Shown here: positions 37,550-46,411 of the stretch, piece by piece
Numbering within the stretch: position 1 is the first letter of the stretch
Layout: each line of letters begins with the position of its first letter
From: Pseudoxanthomonas suwonensis J47
GTDB lineage: Bacteria; Pseudomonadota; Gammaproteobacteria; Xanthomonadales; Xanthomonadaceae
Length of the DNA stretch: 64,000 nucleotides
Reading direction: 5' to 3'
NCBI RefSeq assembly: GCF_000513955.1
Contig: NZ_AZUZ01000015.1
Location: 31,988 to 95,987, forward strand
Position numbers and translations under genes: made by a program
The notes under the pieces: model-generated
Databases searched by the model: none
The model's input: the letters and a program-made list of their open reading frames with translations, nothing else
Told to the model about the DNA's origin: nothing

Positions 37550-38227
37550 ATGGCGACGAACGAGGAAACCCTGCGGCTGTACTCGTACTGGCGCTCCAGC
37601 GCCGCTTACCGCGTGCGCATCGGCCTGGGCCTCAAGGGCCTGCCGTACGAGATCCAGCCGGTGCACCTGCTCGAGGGCGGCGGCCAGCAGCATTCGCCCG
37701 CCTACGCCGCGCTCAACCCGCAGCAGCTGGTGCCGCTGCTGATGCACGGCCGCCGCGCCGTGCGCCAGTCGCTGGCGATCCTCGAATACATCGACGAGAC
37801 CTGGCCCGACGCCGAGCCGCTGCTGCCGGACACCGCGCGCGAACGCGCACGGTTACGCGCGCTGGCGCTGCTGGTGGCCTGCGACATCCACCCGCTCAAC
37901 AACCTGCGCGTGCTGCAGTTCTTCGAGCACCAGTGGAACGTGCCGCAGGCCGAGCGCGAGGACTGGGTGCGGCACTGGATCGTCGACGGGCTGGACGCGT
38001 TCGAGGCGCTGGTCGCCGACGACCCGTCCACCGGCGGCTTCTGTCACGGCGACCTGCCTGGCCTGGCCGACTGCTGCCTGGTGCCGCAGCTGTACAACGC
38101 GCGCCGCTTCGGCATCGACCTGGCGCGCTGGCCGACCCTGGCGCGGATCGAGCGCGCCTGCATGGAACTGCCGGCGTTCCGCGCGGCCGCGCCCGAAGCG
38201 CAGCCGGACGCGCCGCGCCAGTCTTGA
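37550..38227 (+). CDS. maiA: maleylacetoacetate isomerase
   Basis: Zeta-class glutathione S-transferase that isomerises maleylacetoacetate to fumarylacetoacetate. The 225-residue protein has the zeta signature YSYWRSSAAYRVRIGLGLKG at residues 10-29, the GSH-binding segment around QSLAILEYIDETWP, NNLRVLQF, and the helical tail (DLPGLADCCLVPQLYNARRFG). GGAGG at 37543-37547 precedes the ATG. Partner of fahA. Confidence 0.94.
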   Translation: MATNEETLRLYSYWRSSAAYRVRIGLGLKGLPYEIQPVHLLEGGGQQHSPAYAALNPQQLVPLLMHGRRAVRQSLAILEYIDETWPDAEPLLPDTARERARLRALALLVACDIHPLNNLRVLQFFEHQWNVPQAEREDWVRHWIVDGLDAFEALVADDPSTGGFCHGDLPGLADCCLVPQLYNARRFGIDLARWPTLARIERACMELPAFRAAAPEAQPDAPRQS

Positions 38228-38266
38228 GCGATCAGACGAAGCGGCGCCCGCGAGGGGCGCCGCCGG

Positions 38267-39403
38267 TCAGCCGAAGCCGTGGCTGATGGTGGCCGAGCCG
38301 CCGCCGCCGCTGAGGTCGGCGTAGGGATCGTGCTCGCCGTCGGCGCCTTCGGACAGGCGGAACTTCAGCGCCAGGCCATCGCGCGAGTCGGCCGCGCGCA
38401 GCGCCTCCTCCTGCTCGATCTTGCCCTGCTTGACCAGCCGGAACAGGCACTGGTCGAAGCTCTGCATGCCTTCCTCCAGCGAGCTTTCCATCGCCTGCTT
38501 GATCTCGTGCACCTGGCCGCGGCGCAGCAGGTCGCGGATCATCGGCGTGTTGAGCAGCACCTCGGTCGCCGGCAGGCGGCGGCCGTCGACGCCCTTGACC
38601 AGGCGCAGCGACACCACCGCGCGCAGGTTCAGCGCCAGGTTCATCAGCACGTTCTTGTGCGCGCTCTCGGGGAAGAAGTTGAGGATGCGCTCGATGGTCT
38701 GGTCGGCGTTGTTGGAGTGCAGCGTCGCCAGGCACAGGTGGCCGGTCTCGGCGAAGGCGATCGCCGCCTCCATGGTCTCGGCGTCGAGGATCTCGCCGAT
38801 CAGGATCACGTCCGGCGCCTCTCGCATCGCGTTCTTCAGCGCGTTGTGGAAGGCGTGGGTGTCCAGGCCGACCTCGCGCTGGTTGACGATCGACTTCTTG
38901 TGCTTGTGCAGGTACTCGATCGGGTCCTCGATGGTGAGGATGTGCCCGGTCATGTTGCTGTTGCGGTAGTCGATCATCGACGCCAGCGAGGTCGACTTGC
39001 CCGAGCCGGTGGAGCCGACGATCAGGACCAGGCCGCGCGGCGTGCTGATGATGTCCTTCAGCACTTCCGGCAGGTTCAGCTCCTCGATCGAGGGGATCAC
39101 GCTGCGGATCGCGCGGATCACCATGCCGACCTCGCCGCGCTGCTTGAACACGTTGACGCGGAAGCGGCCGGCGTCGGCCACCGCGATGGCCATGTTCAGT
39201 TCCAGGTCGCGCTCGAACTGGGGCACCTGGCCCTCGTCCATCAGCGAGTAGGCGATCTTCTTGACCATGCCTGGGGGCAGGCCGGTATTGCCCAGTGGAT
39301 ACAGCTTGCCTTCGATCTTGATGTACACCGGTGCCCCGGTGGTCAGGAACATGTCCGAGGCATTCTTCTCGGTCATCAGCTTCAGGAAGTAGCCGATATC
39401 CAT
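38267..39403 (-). CDS. pilU: type IV pilus retraction ATPase PilU
   Basis: 378-residue cytoplasmic hexameric ATPase that helps depolymerise type IV pili together with PilT. N-terminal PAS-like domain (MDIGYFLKLMTEKNASDMF), Walker A GSTGSGKST, Asp box TIEDPIEYLHKHKK, Walker B DVILIGEILDAETM, His box FAETGHLCLATLHSNNA. The long acidic C-terminal tail after RDGLALKFRLS fits PilU rather than PilT. The usual partner pilT is not adjacent: the upstream neighbour is a divergent envelope gene. Arg of the common GE-[VI]-R is Leu here (GEILD). Confidence 0.93.
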   Translation of the reverse strand: MDIGYFLKLMTEKNASDMFLTTGAPVYIKIEGKLYPLGNTGLPPGMVKKIAYSLMDEGQVPQFERDLELNMAIAVADAGRFRVNVFKQRGEVGMVIRAIRSVIPSIEELNLPEVLKDIISTPRGLVLIVGSTGSGKSTSLASMIDYRNSNMTGHILTIEDPIEYLHKHKKSIVNQREVGLDTHAFHNALKNAMREAPDVILIGEILDAETMEAAIAFAETGHLCLATLHSNNADQTIERILNFFPESAHKNVLMNLALNLRAVVSLRLVKGVDGRRLPATEVLLNTPMIRDLLRRGQVHEIKQAMESSLEEGMQSFDQCLFRLVKQGKIEQEEALRAADSRDGLALKFRLSEGADGEHDPYADLSGGGGSATISHGFG

Positions 39404-39511
39404 TACGCAACGATCCCCAACTGCTCGATTTACGTGGCCCCGGGCCGGCGTTGCATGCGCGGCGCGGGCTTCAGACAATGGCCGCGCCGCTTAAGGACAC
39501 GACCTTCCCCG

Positions 39512-39910
39512 ATGAACGAGCCTAGCTTCGCACACTTCCGCCGGCGCCTGTACGCGCTGTTCGTCGCAACCGGGTTGGCGGTCACAGCCCATGCCCAGGT
39601 CGCCTCCCCGGACGTGCAGCGGGCCGAGGAGGCCGTGCTGCAGGCCCAGCAGGCCGATGCCGACCAGTGGGCCCCCGAGCTGATGGACGCCGCCCGCGCC
39701 GGGCTGGTCCAGGCCCAGGCCGGGGCCATGTCGCGCAGCCGCAGCGAGCGCCGCGAGGCCGAGGAGCTGGCCCGCCGGGTGGCGGTGGACGCCGACCTGG
39801 CCCGCGCCCGCAGCGAACGCGCCCAGGCCGAGGCGGCGCTGCAGCAGCGCCGCGCCGAGGTGGCCGAGCTGCGCCAGTCGCTGGGCCTGCCGGCGGAGGG
39901 CACCCCATGA
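39512..39910 (+). CDS. secreted DUF4398-like coiled-coil protein
   Basis: 132-residue exported protein. A signal peptide (LYALFVATGLAVTAHAQ) is followed by an Ala/Glu/Arg-rich helical body with DUF4398 character (VQRAEEAVLQAQQADADQWAPELMDAARAGLVQAQ), predicted to form a coiled coil. The ATG of the next gene overlaps its stop by four bases. The pair probably works together in the periplasm or at the outer membrane. No enzymatic motif. Confidence 0.75.
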   Translation: MNEPSFAHFRRRLYALFVATGLAVTAHAQVASPDVQRAEEAVLQAQQADADQWAPELMDAARAGLVQAQAGAMSRSRSERREAEELARRVAVDADLARARSERAQAEAALQQRRAEVAELRQSLGLPAEGTP

Positions 39911-40800
39911 GCCTGCGTTCGAAGTTCCTCCCGGCCTGCCTGCTGGCGGCCATCGCCTTCCCGTCCCTGGCCCTGGCCGCGGACGACCCGGACGTGGTGC
40001 GCCTGCAGGCGCGCCTGTCCGCCCTGCGCAACGACCCGCTGATCGGGCGCCTGGCCGCGTTCGAACAGATGGAGGCCCGCCAGGCGATCGACGCCCTGGC
40101 CCAGGCCCGCCGCAACGACCGCCCCGGCGCGCTGTACATCGCCGAGCGCCGGGTCGAGATCGCCGAGAGCGCGGCGATCACCGAGGCCGCCCGCCGCGAG
40201 CTGGGCGCGCTGGACCTGCAGCGCACCGAACTCCTGCTGCAGGCCAGCCGGCGCGACGCCGAGCGCGCCCGCCAGGAAGCCGAGCGCCTGCGCATCCAGT
40301 CGCAGATCCAGGCCGAGGAGGCCGAGCGCCTGCGCCTGGCCGCCGAGGCCGAGGCAGCCGCCCGCACCGAAGCCGAGCAGGCGCTCACCAGCGTGGCTGG
40401 CAAGCAGACCGCGCAGCTGAGCGCGGCGCGGCGCAAGGAAGCGGCGCTGGCGCGCCAGGAGGCCGAGCTGGTGAGCGGGGCCAAGCTGCCGCCGTCGAGC
40501 TTCGAGTCGCGCGGCGAGGTGTTCGTGCTGCCGGCGGCGAGCTTCGCCTCCGGCAAGCCGGCCCTGGCCGAGGACGGCAAGGCCGCGGCCGGCGCGCTGG
40601 CCACGTACCTGCAGATCGGCAAGCGCGGCAAGGTCCGGGTCGAGGCCTTCGAGAAGGACGCCAAGCTCGCCAGGGCGCGGGCCGAGGCGATCAAGGCGGC
40701 GCTGGTCGCCGGTGGCGTGCCGGCCGCCCAGATCACCGCCACCGGCAAGGCCACTGCCGCGACCGCGAAAAAGGCCGCCGAAGTGGTCGTTGCGCAGTAG
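39907..40800 (+). CDS. periplasmic OmpA-like/DUF4398 protein
   Basis: 297-residue exported protein. Signal peptide (FLPACLLAAIAFPSLALAA), a long alpha-helical coiled coil (about residues 85-200, rich in AERARQEAERLR), then a C-terminal domain resembling an OmpA peptidoglycan-binding fold (GEVFVLPAASFASGKPALAEDG, KRGKVRVEAFEKD, LARARAEAIKAALVAGGV). The canonical NxxLSxxRA signature is degenerate, so peptidoglycan binding is uncertain. Translationally coupled to the preceding gene. A role as an envelope tether is inferred. Confidence 0.78.
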   Translation: MSLRSKFLPACLLAAIAFPSLALAADDPDVVRLQARLSALRNDPLIGRLAAFEQMEARQAIDALAQARRNDRPGALYIAERRVEIAESAAITEAARRELGALDLQRTELLLQASRRDAERARQEAERLRIQSQIQAEEAERLRLAAEAEAAARTEAEQALTSVAGKQTAQLSAARRKEAALARQEAELVSGAKLPPSSFESRGEVFVLPAASFASGKPALAEDGKAAAGALATYLQIGKRGKVRVEAFEKDAKLARARAEAIKAALVAGGVPAAQITATGKATAATAKKAAEVVVAQ

Positions 40801-40935
40801 AAACTGCAGTTACATCAGGCGCTTACACGGTGCCGCGAGGCTTTCGCGGCGCCGTCCGCCGCTTCCGCCGACAACCGGTTTTCCTTGCCGGATCAATGGC
40901 TTGGCAGGTGGCTTGCCGCCTCCGGAAGGCAGGAG

Positions 40936-41139
40936 TAGGGTCGGATACCCGGGTGGTTTTCCACCATCCGGCTGACCGGAGCACCCTGCCGATGCAGTCG
41001 CTGTACGTACCACTGGAGATCGCCGACGGGCCGAGGGTGGCCCGCCGGGAGATGTCCGGTGGCACGGCCGCCGCCGCGCAGTTCCCGTGCTCCGACAATG
41101 CGACGCCCCGGTCCGCGCAGGTCCGGGGCGTCTGCTTTT
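40936..41139 (+). ncRNA. candidate structured small RNA with terminator
   Basis: In the 407-base gap 40801-41207 there is a possible promoter (TTGCCG at 40913, 17 bases, TAGGGT at 40936). Three hairpins follow: GGTGG-TTTT-CCACC at 40952-40965; a long one with CCACTGGA (41010) pairing TCCGGTGG (41055) around CGGGCC-GAGGGT-GGCCCG (41027-41044); and an intrinsic terminator GACGCCCCGG / CCGGGGCGTC plus TGCTTTT at 41102-41139. An ATG at 40992 opens a 65-codon frame, but it runs through the terminator and has no ribosome site. An sRNA or a leader is inferred; no known family was recognised. Confidence 0.4.
41102..41139 (+). terminator. intrinsic terminator upstream of the YdcH-like gene
   Basis: Ten-base-pair GC stem GACGCCCCGG / CCGGGGCGTC with an 11-base loop and a short T-run (TGCTTTT). 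Confidence 0.85.
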
Positions 41140-41207
41140 CAGGGGCCGGCCAGGCGGGCCGGTCCGTTTCCGGCAGGGACGCCAGTTGACCCCCAGGAGG
41201 TGCAGAC

Positions 41208-41423
41208 ATGTTCGAAGGGCAACCGCAGGCCGAGATCGAAGCGCTGATGAAGCGCGACCCCGAGTTCAAGCAGCTCTACCAGCGACACCGGACGCTGGAC
41301 AAGAAGGTGGCGGACGCGGAGCTCGGGGTCCTGCCGATCGATGACGTCACGCTCGGGCAGATGAAGCGCGAGAAGCTGGCGGCCAAGGAAAAGCTGCTGC
41401 GCATCTACGACCGGGCCCACTGA
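41208..41423 (+). CDS. YdcH-family protein (DUF465)
   Basis: 71-residue cytosolic protein of the YdcH/DUF465 family: a helical hairpin with PEFKQLYQRHRTLDKKVADAE and the closing MKREKLAAKEKLLRIYDRA. The function of the family is unknown. A strong CAGGAGGTG ribosome site lies eight bases before the ATG. It follows directly after an intrinsic terminator, so it has its own promoter or is read through. Confidence 0.85.
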   Translation: MFEGQPQAEIEALMKRDPEFKQLYQRHRTLDKKVADAELGVLPIDDVTLGQMKREKLAAKEKLLRIYDRAH

Positions 41424-41600
41424 CCCGGTCGTTCCTGGACCTTCAAGGTTCACGCCGTGGGCGGTGGCGGGTTTCCTCGTCGGCCCGCCACCGCCCACGC
41501 AATCCCCCGCCGGCGCGGCGCAACCGCCGTTTCCCGGCCCGGCCAATACCGTCGATAATCCCGGTTCCGCCGCGCAGTGCGGCCCCAGTACCGGATTGAC

Positions 41601-42977
<1,377 letters not shown>

Positions 42978-43014
42978 TTGCGGACGCCGGAACGGCCGGT
43001 TCAGCCCGGCCCGG

Positions 43015-43030
43015 TAGAATTCCCCCCCCC
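43015..43030 (+). promoter_or_regulatory. -10 box followed by a C9 tract at the expected start site
   Basis: TAGAAT at 43015-43020 is followed after one T by nine consecutive C residues (43022-43030), exactly where transcription should begin, 19 to 27 bases before the metB-type ATG. Homopolymers here can permit slippage of polymerase or replication. Confidence 0.5.
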
Positions 43031-43048
43031 TTTGAGCCGGAAAGCACC

Positions 43049-44233
43049 ATGACGGACCAGCATTCACGCAGCCAGGAAGGCGGGCGCAGCCTGTCGCTTG
43101 CCACCCTGGCCATCCACGGCGGCCAGTCGCCGGACCCGAGCACCGGCGCGGTGATGCCGCCGATCTACGCGACCTCGACCTATGCGCAGTCCAGCCCCGG
43201 CGTGCACCAGGGCTTCGAGTATTCGCGCACCCACAATCCGACCCGGTTCGCCTATGAGCGCTGCGTGGCCGCGCTGGAAGGCGGCAGCCGCGGCTTTGCA
43301 TTCGCCTCCGGCATGGCCGCGACCTCGACGGTGATCGAACTGCTCGACGCCGGCAGCCACGTGGTGGCGATGGACGACATCTACGGCGGTAGTTTCCGCC
43401 TGTTCGAGCGCGTGCGCCGCCGCACCGCCGGCCTGGATTTCAGCTTCGTCGACCTGACCGACCCGGCCGCATTCGAAGCGGCGATCACGCCGAAGACGAA
43501 GATGGTGTGGATCGAAACGCCCACCAACCCGATGCTGAAGATCGTGGACATCGCCGCGGTCGCGGCCATCGCGCGGCGCCACGGCCTGATCGTGGCGGTG
43601 GACAACACCTTCGCCTCGCCGATCCTGCAGCGCCCGCTGGAACTGGGCGCGCACTTGGTGCTGCACTCGGCCACCAAGTACCTCAACGGGCACTCGGACA
43701 TGGTCGGCGGCATGGTGGTGGTCGGCGACGAGGCACTGGCCGAGCGGATGGCCTTCCTGCAGAACTCGGTCGGGGCGGTGCAGGGGCCGTTCGACAGCTT
43801 CCTGGCCCTGCGCGGGCTGAAGACCCTGCCGCTGCGCATGCGCGCGCACTGCGACAACGCGCTGGCCCTGGCGCAATGGTTGCAGTCGCACCCGGCGGTG
43901 GAGAAGGTCATCTACCCGGGGCTGGAATCGCACCCGCAGCACGCGCTCGCCGCGCGCCAGATGCCGCAGGGTTACGGCGGCATCGTCTCGGTCGTGCTCA
44001 AGGGCGGGTTCGAGGCAGCGCGGCGATTCTGCGAACGCACCCGCCTGTTCACCCTGGCCGAGTCCCTCGGCGGCGTGGAGAGCCTGGTCAACCACCCCGC
44101 GGTGATGACCCATGCGTCGGTCCCGCCCGAGCGGCGGGCGCGGCTGGGGATCTCGGACGCGCTGGTGCGGCTGAGCGTAGGGGTCGAGGGGGTGGAGGAC
44201 CTGCGTGACGATTTGCAAGGCGCGCTGCAATAA
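43049..44233 (+). CDS. metB: cystathionine gamma-synthase/gamma-lyase
   Basis: 394-residue Cys/Met-metabolism PLP enzyme. PLP lysine in LVLHSATKYLNGHSDMVGG; SRTHNPTRFAYERCVAALEGG and AMDDIYGGSFRLFERV are typical; the C-terminal SLGGVESLVNHPAVMTHASV is shared by MetB and cystathionine gamma-lyases. In Xanthomonas this gene is called metB and marks one border of the LPS locus; paired with the upstream cystathionine beta-synthase, a gamma-lyase role is equally plausible. Its TAA stop overlaps the wzm ATG by one base. Confidence 0.88.
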   Translation: MTDQHSRSQEGGRSLSLATLAIHGGQSPDPSTGAVMPPIYATSTYAQSSPGVHQGFEYSRTHNPTRFAYERCVAALEGGSRGFAFASGMAATSTVIELLDAGSHVVAMDDIYGGSFRLFERVRRRTAGLDFSFVDLTDPAAFEAAITPKTKMVWIETPTNPMLKIVDIAAVAAIARRHGLIVAVDNTFASPILQRPLELGAHLVLHSATKYLNGHSDMVGGMVVVGDEALAERMAFLQNSVGAVQGPFDSFLALRGLKTLPLRMRAHCDNALALAQWLQSHPAVEKVIYPGLESHPQHALAARQMPQGYGGIVSVVLKGGFEAARRFCERTRLFTLAESLGGVESLVNHPAVMTHASVPPERRARLGISDALVRLSVGVEGVEDLRDDLQGALQ

Positions 44234-45039
44234 TGGGCACGATGAGTCCATTCCCGCCTGCATTCTTTCAGTACCGGTCGTTGCTGGTCGAGCTGACCAA
44301 GCGCGAGATCTTGGGCAGATACAGAGGCGCCACGATCGGCATGTTCTGGTCGCTGATCAGCCCGTTCTTGATGCTGATGGTCTACACCCTGGCCTTCGGG
44401 TACATATTGAGGAGCCGATGGCCCGGGACCTCGGGCTCGACTACGGACTTTGCCCTGATTCTTTTCGTGGGCTTGATCATCCATGGGTTTTTCGCCGAAT
44501 GTCTTATCCGGGCGCCACAATTGGTACTGTCCAATCCCAGCTACGTGAAGCGCGTCGTGTTTCCCTTGGAGTTGCTGACCTGCAGCATGGCGCTGACGGC
44601 GCTGTTCCATTTCGGCATGAACTCGCTGGTGCTGGTTGCGTTGAAGTGGTTCTGGCACGGTGACCTGTCCTGGCATGTCCTGTTGCTGCCGATAGTAGTC
44701 GCGCCGCTGGTCATCCTCGCCATCGCCGTGGGCTGGTTCCTCTCGGCGCTCGGGGTCTATTTGCGCGACATCGGCCAGATCGTGGGGGTCTTGGCGACGG
44801 CGATGCTGTTCCTCTCCTCGGCGATCGTGCCGGTGCAAAGCGTCCCCGAAAATTACCGCTGGGTGTTCTACGCCAATCCACTGACGCTCATCATCGACCA
44901 GGCGCGCGAAGTGGTGATCTGGGGGCGGATGCCGGACTGGGGGGCGCTGGGTCTTTACACCGTTTGCGTGACGGTGCTGGCGATACTGGCGTTGGGCCTC
45001 TTTCGCAGGATGCGAGGGGGGTTCGGCGATGTCCTCTGA
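44233..45039 (+). CDS. wzm: ABC-2 polysaccharide export permease Wzm
   Basis: 268-residue inner-membrane permease with six predicted helices (IGMFWSLISPFLMLMVYTLAFGYI; FALILFVGLIIHGFFAECLI; CSMALTALFHFGMNSLVLVAL; LLPIVVAPLVILAIAVGWFL; IVGVLATAMLFLSSAIVPV; LGLYTVCVTVLAILALGLF). The start ATG overlaps the metB stop; a second ATG nine bases later is possible. It forms the export channel with Wzt for lipid-linked O-antigen. First gene of the island; base composition drops visibly here. Overlaps wzt by 11 bases. Confidence 0.93.
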   Translation: MGTMSPFPPAFFQYRSLLVELTKREILGRYRGATIGMFWSLISPFLMLMVYTLAFGYILRSRWPGTSGSTTDFALILFVGLIIHGFFAECLIRAPQLVLSNPSYVKRVVFPLELLTCSMALTALFHFGMNSLVLVALKWFWHGDLSWHVLLLPIVVAPLVILAIAVGWFLSALGVYLRDIGQIVGVLATAMLFLSSAIVPVQSVPENYRWVFYANPLTLIIDQAREVVIWGRMPDWGALGLYTVCVTVLAILALGLFRRMRGGFGDVL

Positions 45040-46411
45040 ACGCCTCGGCCCCAGGACCGACGACCCGATCATCCGGGTCGACGGCGTGGGCAAGAGCTAT
45101 CGGATGTATGAAAAGCCCTCTCACCGCCTGTGGCAGGCGCTGATCGGGCGCGAAACCGAACATCGCGAGTTCCATGCGCTGCGCGATGTTTCGTTCCAGA
45201 TTGGCCGTGGCGAGACCGTGGGCATCATCGGCCGCAATGGTTCGGGCAAGTCGACCCTCTTGCAGATCATTGCCGGAACCCTCAAGCCGACTACCGGCAC
45301 GTGCCAGGTGAATGGCAAGGTAGCCGCGTTGCTGGAGTTGGGAAGCGGCTTCAACCCGGACTTCACTGGCCGCGAGAACGTCTACCTGAACGGCGCCATC
45401 CTTGGCCTGACCCGCGCGCAGATCGAAGACAGGATGCAAGCCATCCTGGACTTCGCCGACATCGGCGAGTTCATCGATCAGCCCGTGCGCAGCTACTCCA
45501 GCGGCATGGCCGTGCGCCTCGCGTTCGCGGTGATCGCGCACGTGGACGCGGACATCCTCATCGTGGACGAGGCGCTGTCGGTGGGCGACGCGTTCTTTTC
45601 CCAGAAATGCATGCGCTTTCTGCGCAATTTCCAGAAGCACGGCACCTTGCTTTTCGTAAGCCATGACGCGGTGGCCGTGACCAACCTGTGTTCCCGGGCC
45701 GTCTGGCTCGAGGAGGGCGTGATACGCATGCAGGGCAGCGCCCGCGCGGTGGTAGAGGCCTACATGGCGCAGCAGCACGCCCGTGGGCGTGCGGATGCGA
45801 CGGGTGACGTCATTCGTGTGGATATCGCGCCTACCGAGAACCCCAACAGTCGGCAGGATGCTGCTGAGGCGGATTTGCGCAAGAAGATGTGGGACGATCT
45901 CGGGATCTCCAACCGATTGGCGGTGTTCGAATTTGATCCGGAACTGGCCGGCGCCCAGTTCGGCGCGGGCGGCGCGAAGATCGTTGACGTCGCCTTGCTC
46001 GATGCCGAGGGCAAGGCCGCGCCACTGCTGTCGGGCGGCGAACTGGTCAATCTGAGGATCAAGGTGCGGGCCAATCAGCCGCTCGAATCGGCGATAGTGG
46101 GGTTCTACGTAAAAGACCGCCTGGGACAGCGGCTTTTCGGCGACAACACCTACTTGGTTTACCGCGATGCGGATACATCGATGGCTGCCGGCGATATCCT
46201 CGAAGCCAATTTCCGCTTCCGTATGCCGATTCTGCCTTCGGGCAGCTACATGATCGACGCTGCGGTGGCTTCCGGTAGCCAGGAGGATCATACGCAGCAA
46301 CACTGGTTGCACGATGCGCTCGAGTTCCGCGCCATCGATGAAACCATGCGCCACGGGCTGGTGGGCATCCCGATGGCCGCCATAGAGATCACGCGCACGC
46401 ACGGGCGATGA
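45029..46411 (+). CDS. wzt: O-antigen export ATPase Wzt with C-terminal carbohydrate-binding domain
   Basis: 460-residue ATPase. Nucleotide domain: Walker A GRNGSGKSTLL, signature RSYSSGMAVRLAFA, Walker B DADILIVDEALSVGD, H-loop VSHDAV. After residue 260 an additional domain (LAGAQFGAGGAKIVDVALLDAEG... to the end) has the beta-sandwich pattern of the Wzt carbohydrate-binding domain. In E. coli O8/O9a and Klebsiella O12 such domains recognise the modified chain end before export. Its presence fits the next gene, whose methyltransferase domain may add a terminal methyl cap. Confidence 0.93.
   Translation: MSSERLGPRTDDPIIRVDGVGKSYRMYEKPSHRLWQALIGRETEHREFHALRDVSFQIGRGETVGIIGRNGSGKSTLLQIIAGTLKPTTGTCQVNGKVAALLELGSGFNPDFTGRENVYLNGAILGLTRAQIEDRMQAILDFADIGEFIDQPVRSYSSGMAVRLAFAVIAHVDADILIVDEALSVGDAFFSQKCMRFLRNFQKHGTLLFVSHDAVAVTNLCSRAVWLEEGVIRMQGSARAVVEAYMAQQHARGRADATGDVIRVDIAPTENPNSRQDAAEADLRKKMWDDLGISNRLAVFEFDPELAGAQFGAGGAKIVDVALLDAEGKAAPLLSGGELVNLRIKVRANQPLESAIVGFYVKDRLGQRLFGDNTYLVYRDADTSMAAGDILEANFRFRMPILPSGSYMIDAAVASGSQEDHTQQHWLHDALEFRAIDETMRHGLVGIPMAAIEITRTHGR

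Noticed and set aside
40992..41189. Small protein starting MQSLYVPLEIADG in the gap before the YdcH-like gene
   Set aside because: It has no ribosome site, runs through a strong terminator hairpin and lacks any known domain; a structured RNA is the better reading.
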